64,000 nucleotides of DNA from Pascua guehoae. Lineage: Eukaryota > Basidiomycota > Tremellomycetes > Trichosporonales > Trichosporonaceae. The notes beneath the pieces are model-generated. The model made no database searches. It was given only the letters and a program-made list of their open reading frames with translations, and was not told the origin of the DNA. The stretch lies in the NCBI GenBank assembly GCA_001600415.1, contig BCJX01000003.1, positions 2,542,761-2,606,760 of the forward strand. The letters are read 5' to 3'. Within the stretch, counting starts at the first letter, position 1; every line of letters starts with the position of its first letter. The position numbers and the translations under genes were made by a program. This document shows, one piece after another, positions 1 through 11,633 of the stretch.

Positions 1-204
1 TGGAGGGATAGAGACTGCTGGCGCACAAGGCGTGTTGGATGTTGTGCTGCGCTGCTTGCACCGACCCTCCAGCAGCTCGGGTACGGCATGGATACACCGT
101 CCGCCTGCTCTTGGCCCATACCGTTCTCGTTGCTCGTTGCTCGGTGCTCGTTGCTCGACCCACTCAACCTGCTCGGCCCGCTCGACATTATCACTGACGC
201 GCAG

Positions 205-549
205 ACAACCTCGCCGTGTCGGCACAAGGATTCCGGCGCGGGGCGAGCCGTGTCAGGAAGCAGATGTGGTGTGTACCAGCCCGCCCGCGTGCGCATCAGT
301 GTGTCTAGCTGACAAGCCAGGTGGAAGGACATGAAGATGCGCATCCTCATTGGTGTCGGTATCGTCATCCTCCTGGTCATCATCATTGTGCCCATTGTCA
401 ACGCGTACGTATCACCCGTGCCAGTACACTCCTGTGTTTGGGTCTGTGGAGCGCCCCGACGCCACCCACTTTGGGGGCTGCGTCATCGTCGCCAAACCCC
501 CAACCCAACACCCACCGCCCGACACTAACACCCCAGGGTCAAGAAGTAG
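205..549 (+). CDS. SNC1: Synaptobrevin/VAMP-type R-SNARE, C-terminal part (5' end not resolved)
   Basis: These are the last three exons of an R-SNARE that drives fusion of exocytic or endocytic vesicles at the plasma membrane. Exons 205-268, 321-404 and 537-549 join in phase (phase-1 acceptor at 205, a Trp codon split at 268/321, an Ala codon split at 404/537). They read [19 protein letters not shown], then MWWKDMKM, then a single hydrophobic anchor ending VPIVNAVKK and a stop. The juxtamembrane WWKDxKM signature followed by a tail anchor is diagnostic of SNC1/SNC2 and vertebrate VAMP2. The N-terminal SNARE repeats should lie upstream. I could not find a convincing upstream exon in bases 1-204: the continuation at 1-80 does not match the family in any frame. 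The last exon encodes only four codons. Family assignment is secure; the 5' structure is not. Confidence 0.82.
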
Positions 550-1079
550 CGGCCATGACCATACACGATAACCCCCGGTCCCATGAAAAGGAGGTACCCA
601 CGTCTACGTTGACCGTCCGTCGGTTCTGCTGTTTCTTTGTCCACCCTGCGCCATTCCCATGTATTTCAAGTTGACGAGCTGCGAGGTATCACGGTGTGCG
701 AGCGGGACACAGAGTCGTGCGCAGTTGTGCGTCAGAGGGACGGTGGGCACGAAGTCGTGCACAATTGCGGGTCAGTGGGGCGAGGGGCAGGACAGGACAA
801 GGGACACAAACAAGTGCCCAGTTGCGAGTCAGGCACACTCTGCAAACGACAGGCGTACTCATACATCTCTCAAAGACAAGGCTCAATCTCCCATCCGTAA
901 CAGGGTAGACGCTAACAAGTGACACTGTGGGATCGCGGCACAGTACAGTATAAGACAATGGGGACTGGCGGAGAGGAAGAGGCGAGGGAGGGGTTATCGC
1001 ATGTGGGGGATTGACAAGGCCGTCGATGGCGCGCAGTGCTTGGGCTTGAGCTAGACCAATGGCACCTGGGGCCGGAGCA
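550..1079. other. Convergent intergenic region
   Basis: This lies between the stop of the SNARE gene and the stop of the opposing GRR1 gene. It shows overlapping short ORFs without family resemblance or intron signals. A GTGCGCAGTTG-like phrase recurs loosely around 690-830. I see no gene in it. Confidence 0.5.
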
Positions 1080-3577
1080 TCAGCCGAACCGATGGCGTTC
1101 GGGGCGGACGCGGCGGCCCCTCGAAGGAGACGTCGAGCTGGTACGGCCCCCAGTGGTGCCCCCAGTGGTGCGTCCGAGGGACATGTGCGACACCGAGTCG
1201 CTCAGGTGCGAAGGGTGCGAGGTGTTGGGTGGCAGCGGGTGCGGATGCGAGTGCGAGTGCGAGTGCGAGGGTGCCGCTGATGCATAGCGGCTGGGGCCAG
1301 CTTGGCTCGAGTTGACGAGCCCCGGGTGAGGCGCGACAAAGGACTCTGGCACGGCAAACCGCATGCCCTCGGCCAACGTCTCAGATGTCAACATCGTATT
1401 GTCCACAACCGACACCTCCACTGGCGTCGGCTGACGACCAGTACTTGTAGAGCACGACGAAACGGATCCGCGCCGGGTCGACGAGCCCTCGGAGGGCGAC
1501 CTGGTAGCACCCATCTGCGTATCGAGGTACTCGCGCACAGCCTCCACTCCGCGATTCGAAAAGACGCAAAAGTAGGACCGCTGCTGAGGGGTAAAGGACT
1601 GTACGTCAGCCACGACTCCGAGGCAATCCCAAAACTCACTTCGGGGGGATCTCTGGAAAACTGCTGCAGCTCGGGCGTGATAAACGCCGCAATGCCCGTG
1701 AGACTCAAGTGGGTGAGGAGCGGGAGACGGCTCAGCAGCGTCCATACTGCTTTGACGGAAATCTTGTCGCAATACGATAGGTGCACGCGCTCAAGAGTTG
1801 CAAATCGTTGTGCGAGGGCTTGGACGCCGGCGTCGGTAACTTCTGTCACCTAGATCGTCAGCGTTGGCACGGTGACCGACTCCTTACCTTGACCAGTCCG
1901 ACGCGCCGAAGCTTTGTCAAGTTGGTGGCGATCGCAATCACACTCTCATCCGTCAAGTTTGAACAATCTGCCAGGTAAGCTTCAGCAGCAAGGTTGCGGG
2001 TCCACTCACTCGCAACATCAAGGTACCTCAAACGCGTGCAGGTACGCGCCAGTCTAATCACGGCGTCGTCGGTAATGCTTCTAGTTAGCCTGGGACCCAC
2101 GCGCATGTGCTTACTTGGAAACATGACCGAGATGCAAGTAGTGCAGCTGCCTGCCCAGCCTGCAGATGCTGTCCAGCGACGCGTCGGTAAGTTGCGAGCA
2201 CTTGGTCAACGTAATGTTGCGCAGCTGAGGGGCATTGCTGATGAGGTTGTGGATAGATTGATCGTTGAGTCCGGTACAACTCGTAAAGTCGACCATGCGC
2301 AGTTGATCGAGCGTGACGGTGACGGGCCGGATGAGCAACGGATCAATATCTGGCGGGCCATTCTCCGTCTTGAATGTGGCTTTCGGCGCGCGCACGTCGG
2401 TGAGGTACCACGAGTAGGCACCGACACATTCGAATAGAGATGGGGCATCCATCGTCGCAGCCTCGGCGAGGTTGGGGATACCCTCCTCCGTGATAGACTC
2501 GTTTTCGTTCATGCGTACTTCGCGGAGGCCAGCGCAGTTGAACAGCATGGCGATGAGCGAGTCGTTGGATAACTGCCGAACACCTGCAACGTCGAGTTCC
2601 AGGAGAAGAGGGCATGACCGTGTCAATGCAACTAGTGGACGATCGGTGAGGCGGTAGCAGCCACTGAGTTTGATCTGGGTGTGTCAGTTTCAGACGTTCC
2701 AGGGTGGCGGCAACTTGAAACGCCACTCACTCGTCGCAACATCTTCAGGTTGGAGGCAATCGCCAGCACGCCCTCGTCGCCCACATGTTTGCACCTTGTC
2801 AGGTTGATCCCTTGAAGCTGGGGACACTCGGTGGAGAACAGGCGGAGAACGTCGTCGTTTACGGCATCCACACCATGCAAATCAATTGCAATGAGCTCGT
2901 GGAGGGTTTGGAACACACGCTTGAGGGATCGCGACGTGAGACGGGTCGCTCCTGGGAGCGTAAGGCGCTCCAGCTTTTCGCACACACCGACGACAGAGAA
3001 GAGCTCGTCGCTGAGGTCCCGCGCAAAGCCGTTGAAACACAGACGCCGCACCATGGACGTGTATGGGAGCAATGTTTCCGGGGTCGACAGGGTCCTCGCA
3101 AACGTGGAGAATTGTGTGATGGAGTTAAGACTTGGCCGCTGCCAGAGTAGAGGGAACGCAATCAAGCACCAAGACTTGTTGACCAACATGGCCGACACGA
3201 GGTCTTTGCTCGACGAGAGTTGCTGCAGGATCTACAGTCAGTGGGGCATTCACGGATGCGCAACTCACCAAGAGAAGCAGCTCTGTCGGCAGCGACCCTG
3301 GCACATGCCCAGCTCCTTCCTCACCACCCTGGGACCACTGGTCCATCCCAGCCTCGTTGTTTCGTAAAGATGACACGCCGGTTTCACTCGAGCTGCTCGA
3401 CGACGACAGCGAGCGGCTACCGTGCTCGGCCGACCGCGAGCGCGAGCGCGAGCGCGGTGGCGCAGGGTCGCCTCGGTTAGAGCTCGAGCTCGGCTCAGCT
3501 GCGTCCATGGTCCTTGGCGTCCAACAGCCAGTCTGTGTGTTGTAGTAGTATTGGACTGCCACGCCTAGATTGCTCAT
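1080..3577 (-). CDS. GRR1: F-box/leucine-rich-repeat protein GRR1, SCF ubiquitin-ligase substrate receptor
   Basis: It recruits phosphorylated substrates such as G1 cyclins and nutrient-signalling proteins to an SCF E3 ligase. Seven exons fit in phase: 3269-3577, 2731-3231, 2115-2674, 2010-2077, 1888-1967, 1640-1849 and 1080-1598, giving about 748 residues. A Ser/Arg-rich N-terminus precedes an F-box near residues 95-135 (LPTELLLL then KDLVSAMLVNKSW). About a dozen leucine-rich repeats follow, of the cysteine-containing type (LTRCKHVGDEGVLAIA, CSNLTDESVIAIATNL). The C-terminus is low-complexity Ser/Pro/His. Introns are 37 to 56 nt. The Met at 3577 keeps the longest frame; the Met at 3508 (MDAAEPSS, good Kozak context) is an equally plausible start. 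A further intron lies in the 5' leader near 3602-3640. Order and spacing of F-box and repeats match fungal GRR1 rather than AMN1. Confidence 0.88.
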
Positions 3578-4288
3578 GGCCGGGTCACAATCTGAGCTTG
3601 TCAGTTGTTGTTCGCTTCAACGACTTGGCAACTCACGCACCACACCAAAACGTCGCGGCTCGGGGCAAGGATTTGTGTCGGAAGCACCGAGGTGCTCCAA
3701 AGCTGGGCCAGGGAGGATGGCCAACGTCTGTCGAGAGTAAGGAGAATAGTGGTGGGATGTGTTGATGTGTGATGGCAAGAGGGAGGAAGGGAGAGAGTTG
3801 TGATGAAGCGAAGATTATGACGCATCCATCGACATGGCCACTTGTTGAATGAAATGGATCACGCATGCCACATAGCACCCACACTGCACACTGCTCCTGC
3901 ACCCCGCTCCGCCCGCACACTGCCCGCAGCACCGTTGCTTCAACAAGCATCACGTGACCTCCAATTGCCACCCTGGCGGCAGCACCAGGCAGCAGGCAGT
4001 GCGTCACCGACGCCGCCAGACCGACGGCTCTCTGCGCACGCGTACCCACCCATCTCACACCCAGCACGGTGCAGCTCCTCCACATCATCTTGGCAACAAT
4101 TCCACCTTTCGCGTTGTGTTGCTTATCCGACACCACCATCATCAAGTCGGCTTCATAACCATTCCTATCCCCCACTTCTATCCGACAACCCACAACAGTC
4201 TACCACCCATTTATCGCGCGGTCGCTGCGTAGGCTTGGTCCGTGGGCGACACTTGCTCGTCCTCTCGCGGTACCTCCACTTGGTCTTC
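3578..4288. promoter_or_regulatory. Divergent promoter region between GRR1 and NEO1
   Basis: About 700 bp separate two divergently transcribed genes, so promoters for both should lie here. A donor-like GTGAGTTG near 3640 and an acceptor near 3600 on the minus strand suggest a spliced GRR1 leader. Joining those exons puts an in-frame stop right at the GRR1 ATG, so the leader is non-coding. No clear TATA box was seen. Confidence 0.45.
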
Positions 4289-7200
4289 ATGCCCTCTCTA
4301 CGGGACACTGGCGACTACCCCTTGGCAGACCTCAACGGAGCGGACAGGAGATATCCATCGGTATCACCCATGCCTCGTCTTCAGTTGGAAACGGACGAGG
4401 GGCCGTCGTCCGATCGGCGGAAGAGGGACAATGGGCGCGGTGGTTCACTGTTCTCCCTGGGGCGGAACAGGGGTTCAAGAGATGGACGTAATAGCGAGGA
4501 GGAGCAGGCTCTTCTGGGCACGTCAAGCGCGACATTGGACCGAGTTGACCCTGGTGGGCGTGCTGTGAGCCTCGCCGACGTACGTATGCTGCATGTGTGC
4601 TGCTTCCTTCTGCTGACATGTAGCACAACAACAAAGGCAAAAGCAGCCAGTCCAAGTCGAGGACCATCCCAATACCATCAGCTGGTACGTCGGGGCTCAC
4701 TCGGCCAGATGCTTACTTGTTGCAGGTCCTCGCTCTGCGTATCCTCCCAACGCCATTAGCAATCAAAAGTACTCTGTCTTTTCGTTCTTGCCGATCGTCT
4801 TCTACGAACAGTTCAAGTTCTTCTTCAACTTTTACTTTCTGGTCGTCGCTCTCAGCCAGTTTATCCCAGCCTTGAAGATTGGTACGTGTCCCTGAACCTG
4901 AATGGGCATATACTCACTGCAAAGGATATATTGTCACCTATGTTGCCCCACTGGCCTTTGTCCTGGCCGTTACGATGGGCAAGGAGGCCTATGACGATTA
5001 TTGTCGCTACCTCCGCGATCGCGAGGCCAACTCGACACGATACCTGGTGCTCCTACCCCACGGAGACGCGCCAGACTCGCCGGGAGCCATGGACTTGCCT
5101 CGCCCTCAAACACGTGCCACCCCGTCGTCTGCTATCAAGGTCGGTGACATGGTTTTGCTTGAAAAGAACCAGCGTATCCCAGCCGACATGGTGCTCTTGT
5201 CGACAAGCGAGAAGGAAGGGACCTGCTTTGTCCGTACCGATCAGCTCGACGGAGAGACAGACTGGAAGCTCAAAGTTGCCGTGACAGAGACTCAGGCTCT
5301 TGGAGACAAGGGCGTTGGCGGTGTTGAGGGTAGACTATACGGTACGTCCCAGTCATCATGACCTTGTGCTGCCGCTGACATTTATCAGCGGATCCTCCCA
5401 TCAAGGACATCCACACCTTCCACGGCGTGCTCACTCTGCTGTCAACTGAGCCTGGTCTCCAGACGGAAACCTCGATCCCGTTGACTGTGGAGAATGCACT
5501 CTGGGCAAACACTGTCCTCGCAGCGGGCTCCGCGGTCGGTCTCGTTGTCTACACTGGTCGTGACACTCGCGCTGTTCTCAACACCAGCGAGCCGGAAACC
5601 AAAGTGGGCACACTGGAGCGCGAAGTTAACCAAATGGCCAAGGTATGTTCATCTCGCCCTTCTGTCGCGTACTGACAAACGTAGATTCTTTGCGCGGTGA
5701 CGTTCGCCATGTCCGTCTTCCTTGTTGCTCTCAATGGCTTCCGTGGACAGTGGTACATCTACGTCTTCAGGTTCCTCATCTTGTTTTCGTCCATTATCCC
5801 CATCAGGTCAGTCTCCAGATATTAGCGAGTCCTGGCTAACGTGCAGCCTGCGAGTAAACCTCGACATGGGCAAGACATTCTACGCAAGGCAAATTCAGCA
5901 CGACCCCGAGATTCCCGACACCATTGTGCGGACGAGTACTCTTCCTGAAGAACTTGGGCGCATCGAGTACTTGTTGACCGACAAGACTGGAACGCTCACT
6001 CGTAATGGTAAGCGATCAGACGTCGTGATTGTCGGACCTGTGTGCTAACTTCATTTTAGAGATGGAGCTGAAGAAGCTGCACATGGGCACCGTCGTCTTT
6101 GCATGGGACTCGATGGATGAGGTAGCTCATCTCATTGCTCAAAGCTTTGGGGAAGACGGTCGTGAGTAGCTTGAGGTTGTGCTGTGTGTGTCGCTTACAC
6201 GCCACTCTACAGATCGTCGGCAAGGCTCTCTTGGCCCTGGTGCAGGTCCACGCGGCCGCCGCGATATCTCCATGCGTGTAAAGGAAGGGGTAATGGCACT
6301 TGCAGTTTGCCACAATGTGAGTCCAAACACAGCTGTTGAGTATGTGCTGATGCACCTCGTCCAGGTCACTCCTGTCACCAACGACGATGGATCGGTCACC
6401 TACCAAGCCTCGTCCCCCGACGAAGTGGCAATTGTGCAATGGACCGAGTCTGTTGGCTTGACTTTGATCGCTCGTGACCGCAACAGCATGACTCTACAGA
6501 CGAAGGCGGGCAAGAAGCTCACCTTCGATATCTTGACAGTATTCCCCTTCACTTCAGAGTCGAAGCGCATGGGAATCATTGTTCGGGATCGTGATACGGG
6601 TGCGACCATGTTCGTTCAGAAGGGCGCGGACGTCGTCATGTCGCAAATCGTCCAGAAGAATGATTGGCTGGACGAAGAGTGCGGGAACATGGCTCGCGAA
6701 GGCCTGCGCACGTTGGTGGTTGGCCGAAAGCGCCTATCGGACGCGGCATTCGCCGACTTTGACAAGCGCTACAGGGAGGCACAGCTGCTTACTGGAGACG
6801 AGCGAGCCGACGCCGTCCAGACAGTGGTCAAGGAATGCCTTGAGCATGACCTCGAACTACTTGCTCTCACTGGTGTCGAGGACAAACTCCAGGAAGACGT
6901 CAAGTCTACCTTGGAGCTGTTGCGAAATGCTGGCCTCAAGATCTGGATGTTGACTGGCGACAAGATTGAGACTGCGACCAACATTGCCGTCTCGAGCAAG
7001 CTTGTTTCCCGAAACCAACACATCCACCAGGTCGCAAAGTGTAGGTTGCCTCTGGTTGTTATTGATGCTGACGGTAGTGAAAACGGCCGACCAGGTGCGC
7101 GACATGCTCGACTTTCTTCAGGCCAAGCTTGATTGCTGTCTGGTCATTGACGGCGAATCGCTCCAAGTAAGACTAGGCGTTACCGGACTGTATAGTTGAG

Positions 7201-8435
7201 CTGACTCTTCGCCAGCTATGCCTTGACCGCTTTAGGGAAGAGTTTGTTGTCCTCACCACGCAACTGCCTGCCGTCGTCGCGTGCCGGTGTTCTCCAACGC
7301 AGAAAGCCGACATTGCCCGCCTCATCCGCAGCTTCAGCAAGAAGACGGTGTGCTGCATTGGCGATGGTGGCAACGACGTCAGCATGATCCAAGCCGCCGA
7401 CGTCGGTGAGTGTGGGCCCGCCACAACGGCAGAATGCTTTGGCTGACCCTTAAGGCGTTGGCATTGTTGGCAAAGAAGGAAAGCAAGCATCTCTGGCGGC
7501 CGACTTTTCAATCAACCAGTTCTCGTACCTCACCAAACTCCTTCTCTGGCATGGGCGCAACTCGTACAAGCGCTCAGCCAAGCTGGCTCAGTTTGTCATC
7601 CACCGCGGTCTCATCATTGCTGTCATCCAAGCGGTATTCAGCGCCATCTTTTACTTTGCTCGTGGGTGTCTCCTAAAGGTCGCTTCAATACAGATCGTTG
7701 GCTGACCTCGCAGCAATCGCCCTGTACCAAGGGTGGCTCCAGGTCGGCTATGCGACTGTCTACACGATGGCGCCAGTCTTTTCGCTCGTCCTCGATCGCG
7801 ATGTCAGCGAGGATCTGGCCCTCTTGTACCCGGAACTCTACAAGGAACTGACCAAGGTGAGCGACTTTCGCGGATCGTGGTCAAAATACACACTCACATC
7901 TACAGGGACGCTCGCTGAGCTACAAGACGTTCTTTACATGGCTCACGATCAGCGTCTACCAAGGTTTGTCCAGGGCAGCTGCGCGCACCACGCAACCATG
8001 CTGATGATACTCAGGCGGCTGCATTATGCTCTTGTCACTTCTCCTCTTCGAGTCCGAGTTCCTCCACATTGTGGCCATCTCCTTTACTGCACTGGTGATC
8101 AACGAGCTCATCATGGTTGCCGTCGAAATCACCACATGGCACACATACATGGTCCTCAGCGAGCTCGGCACCGCCGTCGTCTACTTTGGATCCATGGCCA
8201 TTCTCCCAGAGTACTTTGGTAGGTGCTGGCACCTCCCGTCATGTGGCGTGCACCGCTCTCCTCGTCCCCAGTGTCCTCGTGCTGACTCGCCCCAGACATG
8301 CACTTTGTCCTCACAAAGACCTTCTTCACCAAAGTGGCCATTATCGTGGCCATTTCCAGCATGCCCTTGTATATTATCAAGGCGCTCCATCGCCGCTTCA
8401 ACCCAGCCGCGTACGCAAAGGTGTCGGGCGTGTAG
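4289..8435 (+). CDS. NEO1: Type IV P-type ATPase (phospholipid flippase), NEO1/ATP9 class
   Basis: It flips aminophospholipids towards the cytosolic leaflet in Golgi and endosomal membranes. Seventeen exons fit in phase (4289-4579, 4624-4684, 4726-4881, 4925-5341, 5389-5642, 5685-5806, 5847-6007, 6060-6161, 6213-6316, 6365-7040, 7078-7166, 7216-7405, 7455-7661, 7714-7856, 7906-7963, 8015-8218, 8296-8435), giving 1124 residues. That is close to yeast Neo1 (about 1150). Visible landmarks are the N-terminal [11 protein letters not shown] and [10 protein letters not shown] segment, the actuator DGET near residue 278, and the phosphorylated Asp in DKTGTLTRN near residue 479. Further on are KGADVVM in the nucleotide domain, the hinge GDGGND near residue 860, and six C-terminal membrane helices. 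[18 protein letters not shown] sequence and a short tail without a Dnf/Drs2-like regulatory extension favour the NEO1 class. It is divergent from GRR1. Confidence 0.93.
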
Positions 8436-8972
8436 TGGTAGTGGGCATTTAATGTCCGTAGACTAGACGGCATGTACGGATCAATGGAATCAATGGACTG
8501 GGCTACAGGGCACTCTTTCTATCGGTGTCGAGTGGCGTAACGACTGTCACACTGATGGTGATGGAGAGTGGCGCGGGAATGCGGCGATCTGGCCGTTAGA
8601 TTCGCCATGCTCGCACCACATTGTGGCGACCACAGGCGGGCAAGTGCTGTCGGGTTTGGCGTGGCCTCGGGACTTCGACGGCGACCGCGGTAGGCCGGCG
8701 CAGCCTTCAAGACGCAGCCTTGGAGACCATGGCGTGAACGGTGGGAGGCTGGGCTGGAGTCGAGGTAACAGCGTGGGAGATCCAGATTACCACCCCGCAA
8801 GGCCCATTAAGATGGACGCGACGCTACTGTCCAAGCACGCAGCAAAGTAAAGGAACTGGATACATCATGGTCACATCCGGAAAGCTAGCAGAAACAGCTA
8901 TAACATTTGTACTTTACTGATTCCATTTTTACTTTTGTCAGGAGGCTCCTAGGAGCACACGTTCACGGCCGG
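8436..8972. other. Convergent intergenic region (NEO1 / TPS1 3' ends)
   Basis: About 540 bp hold the 3' ends of two convergent genes. An AT-rich stretch around 8895-8940 (ACATTTGTACTTTACTG, TTTTTACTTTTG) may contribute to 3'-end formation for one or both. No coding feature is supported. Confidence 0.5.
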
Positions 8973-11491
8973 TCACGTTGCCGGGGTCGCGTTCGAGTTG
9001 GAGCTGACGGTGAAGCGGCGCTTCATGGACGCCTTTGAGCTTGTGCGGCTTAAGCTCGAGCCCGACTTGCGGCGGCCGCTGAGGAGGGGGCCGAGCGGGG
9101 GACGGCCTGTGGAGCGGTTGAGCTCGTTGAGGAAGGACAGACCCCAGGACTGGGCAGTGAAGCTAAGGAAAAAGTGTCAGTAAACATTCCGGAAACGATC
9201 GCCAGTCGTAGGGAGGGCGCGGCTTACTTTGAAACATACTGTGGGCTTTGTCAGCGATGCACATGGAAGGATACCCGCAACCACTCACAGCAAAGAGCTT
9301 TGTCCAGTTCTGAGCACGTGCCTCAGGGGTCAGAGTCAACGCAGTGTTGATAGCCGTGGCAGTCATTTCGACATCCCCTGTGTACATGTCAGCACAAGTG
9401 TTGTTCTCCTGCGGCGAGCTGGAACTCACAAGGGTTGATGATTAGGGACCCGGCGAGACTCTGCGAAGCACTAAAAGGTTAGTCATGTCACTGGGAAGTA
9501 CCATCCCATCGCATCGACCTACCCGGCAAACTCGGAAAGGATCATGGATCCATGCTTTTCGGCCTGGGTCGAAATGTACTCGTAGGCAACACTTGTTGGG
9601 GTCAGCGGCGGCGGCGTCCCGAGACACGATTCAAACTCACAGGTTCATGCCGTCACGAGTCGAGGTGACTAGGCACACGTCTGCCAGGGCATACATTGCC
9701 GTCAGCTCCTCGAAAGGAACCGAGCGGTGCATAAAGATGATGGGCTGCCAAGTGGGTGTGCTAAACTGGCCATTGATGCGGCCGACCAGTTCGTTGACAC
9801 ACGAGCGCAGGTTCATGTATTCCTCTACGTCCTCACGCGAGGGAATGGCGAGTTGGATGAGCACAACCTGGAGCGGGTGGTCAGCCAGCCGCAATGCCCC
9901 CGGCAACCGGTATCAACGGCACTCACTTTACCGATCCATTCCGGATACTGCGTGAAGAAAACTTCGAGTGCGTGCAGCTTTTGGGGGATACCCTTGATAT
10001 AGTCGAGGCGGTCGACGCCAATGATGACCTTGCAGTCCTCAAAGCGATGCTCGAGCTCGTCGACGCGCTTCTGGACGGCGGGGTTCTTGAGACCCTCGAC
10101 AAACTGCCAAGGATCAATGCCAATGGGGTACGTGCCAACCTGGACATATCGTCCTTCAAACTCGATGCCGTTGGGCTGGGCCTCTGCACCCAAAATGCGC
10201 GTGCACGACGACAAAAAGTGTCGCGCATAGTCGTACGTGTGGAAACTGGACCCGTTAGCATTTTTGCCGCACTGTTGTTTGGTCTGTTCGCGCGGAACGA
10301 CATACCCGATGAGGTCGCATTGCAGGACACCTAGGAGGATCTCGCGCCGGACCGGAAGGATCCTGCACCGGTTAGCTCCCTGTCGGCTCGGTCACTTCAA
10401 AGCTGTTATCAACGCAACTAACCTGTAGATCTCGCTGGACGGGAACGGCGTGTGCAGGAAGAAGCCGATCCGGATGCCGCCCTTGCCCCTCTCCTGGGCC
10501 TGAATCTCCTGCTTCTGGAAGGCGCTCATCCCGCTAAAGCGGTTGCTGCTACCGCCTGGGGTGCGGACTTGGAGGCTTTCCCCCTCGATGTCCTCGAGCA
10601 TGTCGAGGCCCTCGTCGACTACTCCGCGGCCATTGTATTTGAGCTGGGCAACGTCATACTCGAGGCCCTCGGTGAGTCGTCCCATCTCTTGGCGCGTCAT
10701 TTCGCCCAGGGCACTTTCGCCCGAGATCAAGGTGCGGAGGAACACGGGCAGGAGCATGAGGTGGTAGTCTTGGACCCAGACGACGTCTCCCGACTGCACA
10801 AAGCTGGCAACTACCTTGGCAAAGCGGATGTTTGCCTCGCGGTAGGCGAGCCAGTGCGAGGCGTCAAAGTTCATCTCTCCCGGGTGGTAGTGGAAGAGGG
10901 GCCAGAGGATCGAGTTGGAGAATCCTGAGAGACACGGTCAGCAATGGCGTGGGAATGGGGACGCCCGCGGGATGATGCGCGACGACCGGCACACACCATT
11001 GTAATGACGGTCGGCAACATCGTCGGTTAGATAAACAGGATAACACTGATATTCCTCCAGGAGGCGTTGGTTGACATAATCGCGATCCTGGACGGGGATC
11101 TGCAGGTGTAAGCCACACAATGTATGTGCACGCACGCAGAAACGGCTCGCATCAGCACAAAACTCACGTCCTTGCCCGGCCAGCCAATCCAAGTGAACGA
11201 CATGGTCTTCTTGCAGCCCGAGAGCGCAGAGACTAGTCCGCCCGACGACATCTGCCATGTCAGCATGTCATGTCTGCAGCGGACGCAAGCGCTGTGTCTT
11301 ACCTTGAACGAGTAGTCGCCATTGTCGTCCTTTGTGATGGTGACGGGCAAGCGATTCGAGACAATGATGAGGCGTGCGTCCTTGTCGTTCGAGTCGGGCT
11401 TTGGTAGGCCGTTGACGCCCATGACTGGTGACTGCCCCGCTTTGGGCGACGAGTGGTGGTTTGCTGGGTATCCCGCGGGGTCGCTCGGCAT
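8973..11491 (-). CDS. TPS1: Alpha,alpha-trehalose-phosphate synthase (UDP-forming)
   Basis: A GT20 enzyme joining UDP-glucose and glucose-6-phosphate into trehalose-6-phosphate; cytosolic. Twelve exons fit in phase (11303-11491, 11168-11251, 10997-11099, 10423-10924, 10306-10362, 9927-10245, 9641-9867, 9523-9591, 9430-9470, 9289-9377, 9228-9238, 8973-9162), giving 626 residues. Motifs include LIIVSNRLPVT, IGWPGKD, NSILWPLFHYH, VWVQDYHLMLLP, HTPFPSSEIYR, GVDRLDYIKGIPQKL, TSTRDGMNLVAYEY and NPWDVEMTATAI. An insert of roughly 80 residues, rich in acidic residues, Gly and Ser, separates DYHLMLLP from GFFLHTPFPSSEIYR; yeast has only a short loop there. The C-terminus adds a Ser/Arg-rich tail. An 11-nt microexon (9228-9238) is required to keep frame into WGLSFLNEL. 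The next gene upstream on this strand is glycogenin, which also uses UDP-glucose. Confidence 0.95.
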
Positions 11492-11580
11492 TGTTGGTAT
11501 GCAGGTGCTAGAGTGGTTGATTGATGATCGGGCTCAAAAGTGATACAGTAGTTGATGATGAGAAGCACGTGTTGCCGGCG

Positions 11581-11633
11581 GGGGAGGGGGGCGGCGGCGG
11601 AGGCGGCGGAGGCGGAGGCGGCGGCAGCGGCGA
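11581..11633. repeat. GGC/GGA trinucleotide tract upstream of TPS1
   Basis: The stretch is built from GGC and GGA triplets with a leading G run. It sits about 90 to 140 bp upstream of the TPS1 ATG, probably in the 5' leader or core promoter. On the transcribed (minus) strand it reads as CCG/CCT triplets; the opposite strand has G-quadruplex potential. Confidence 0.75.
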
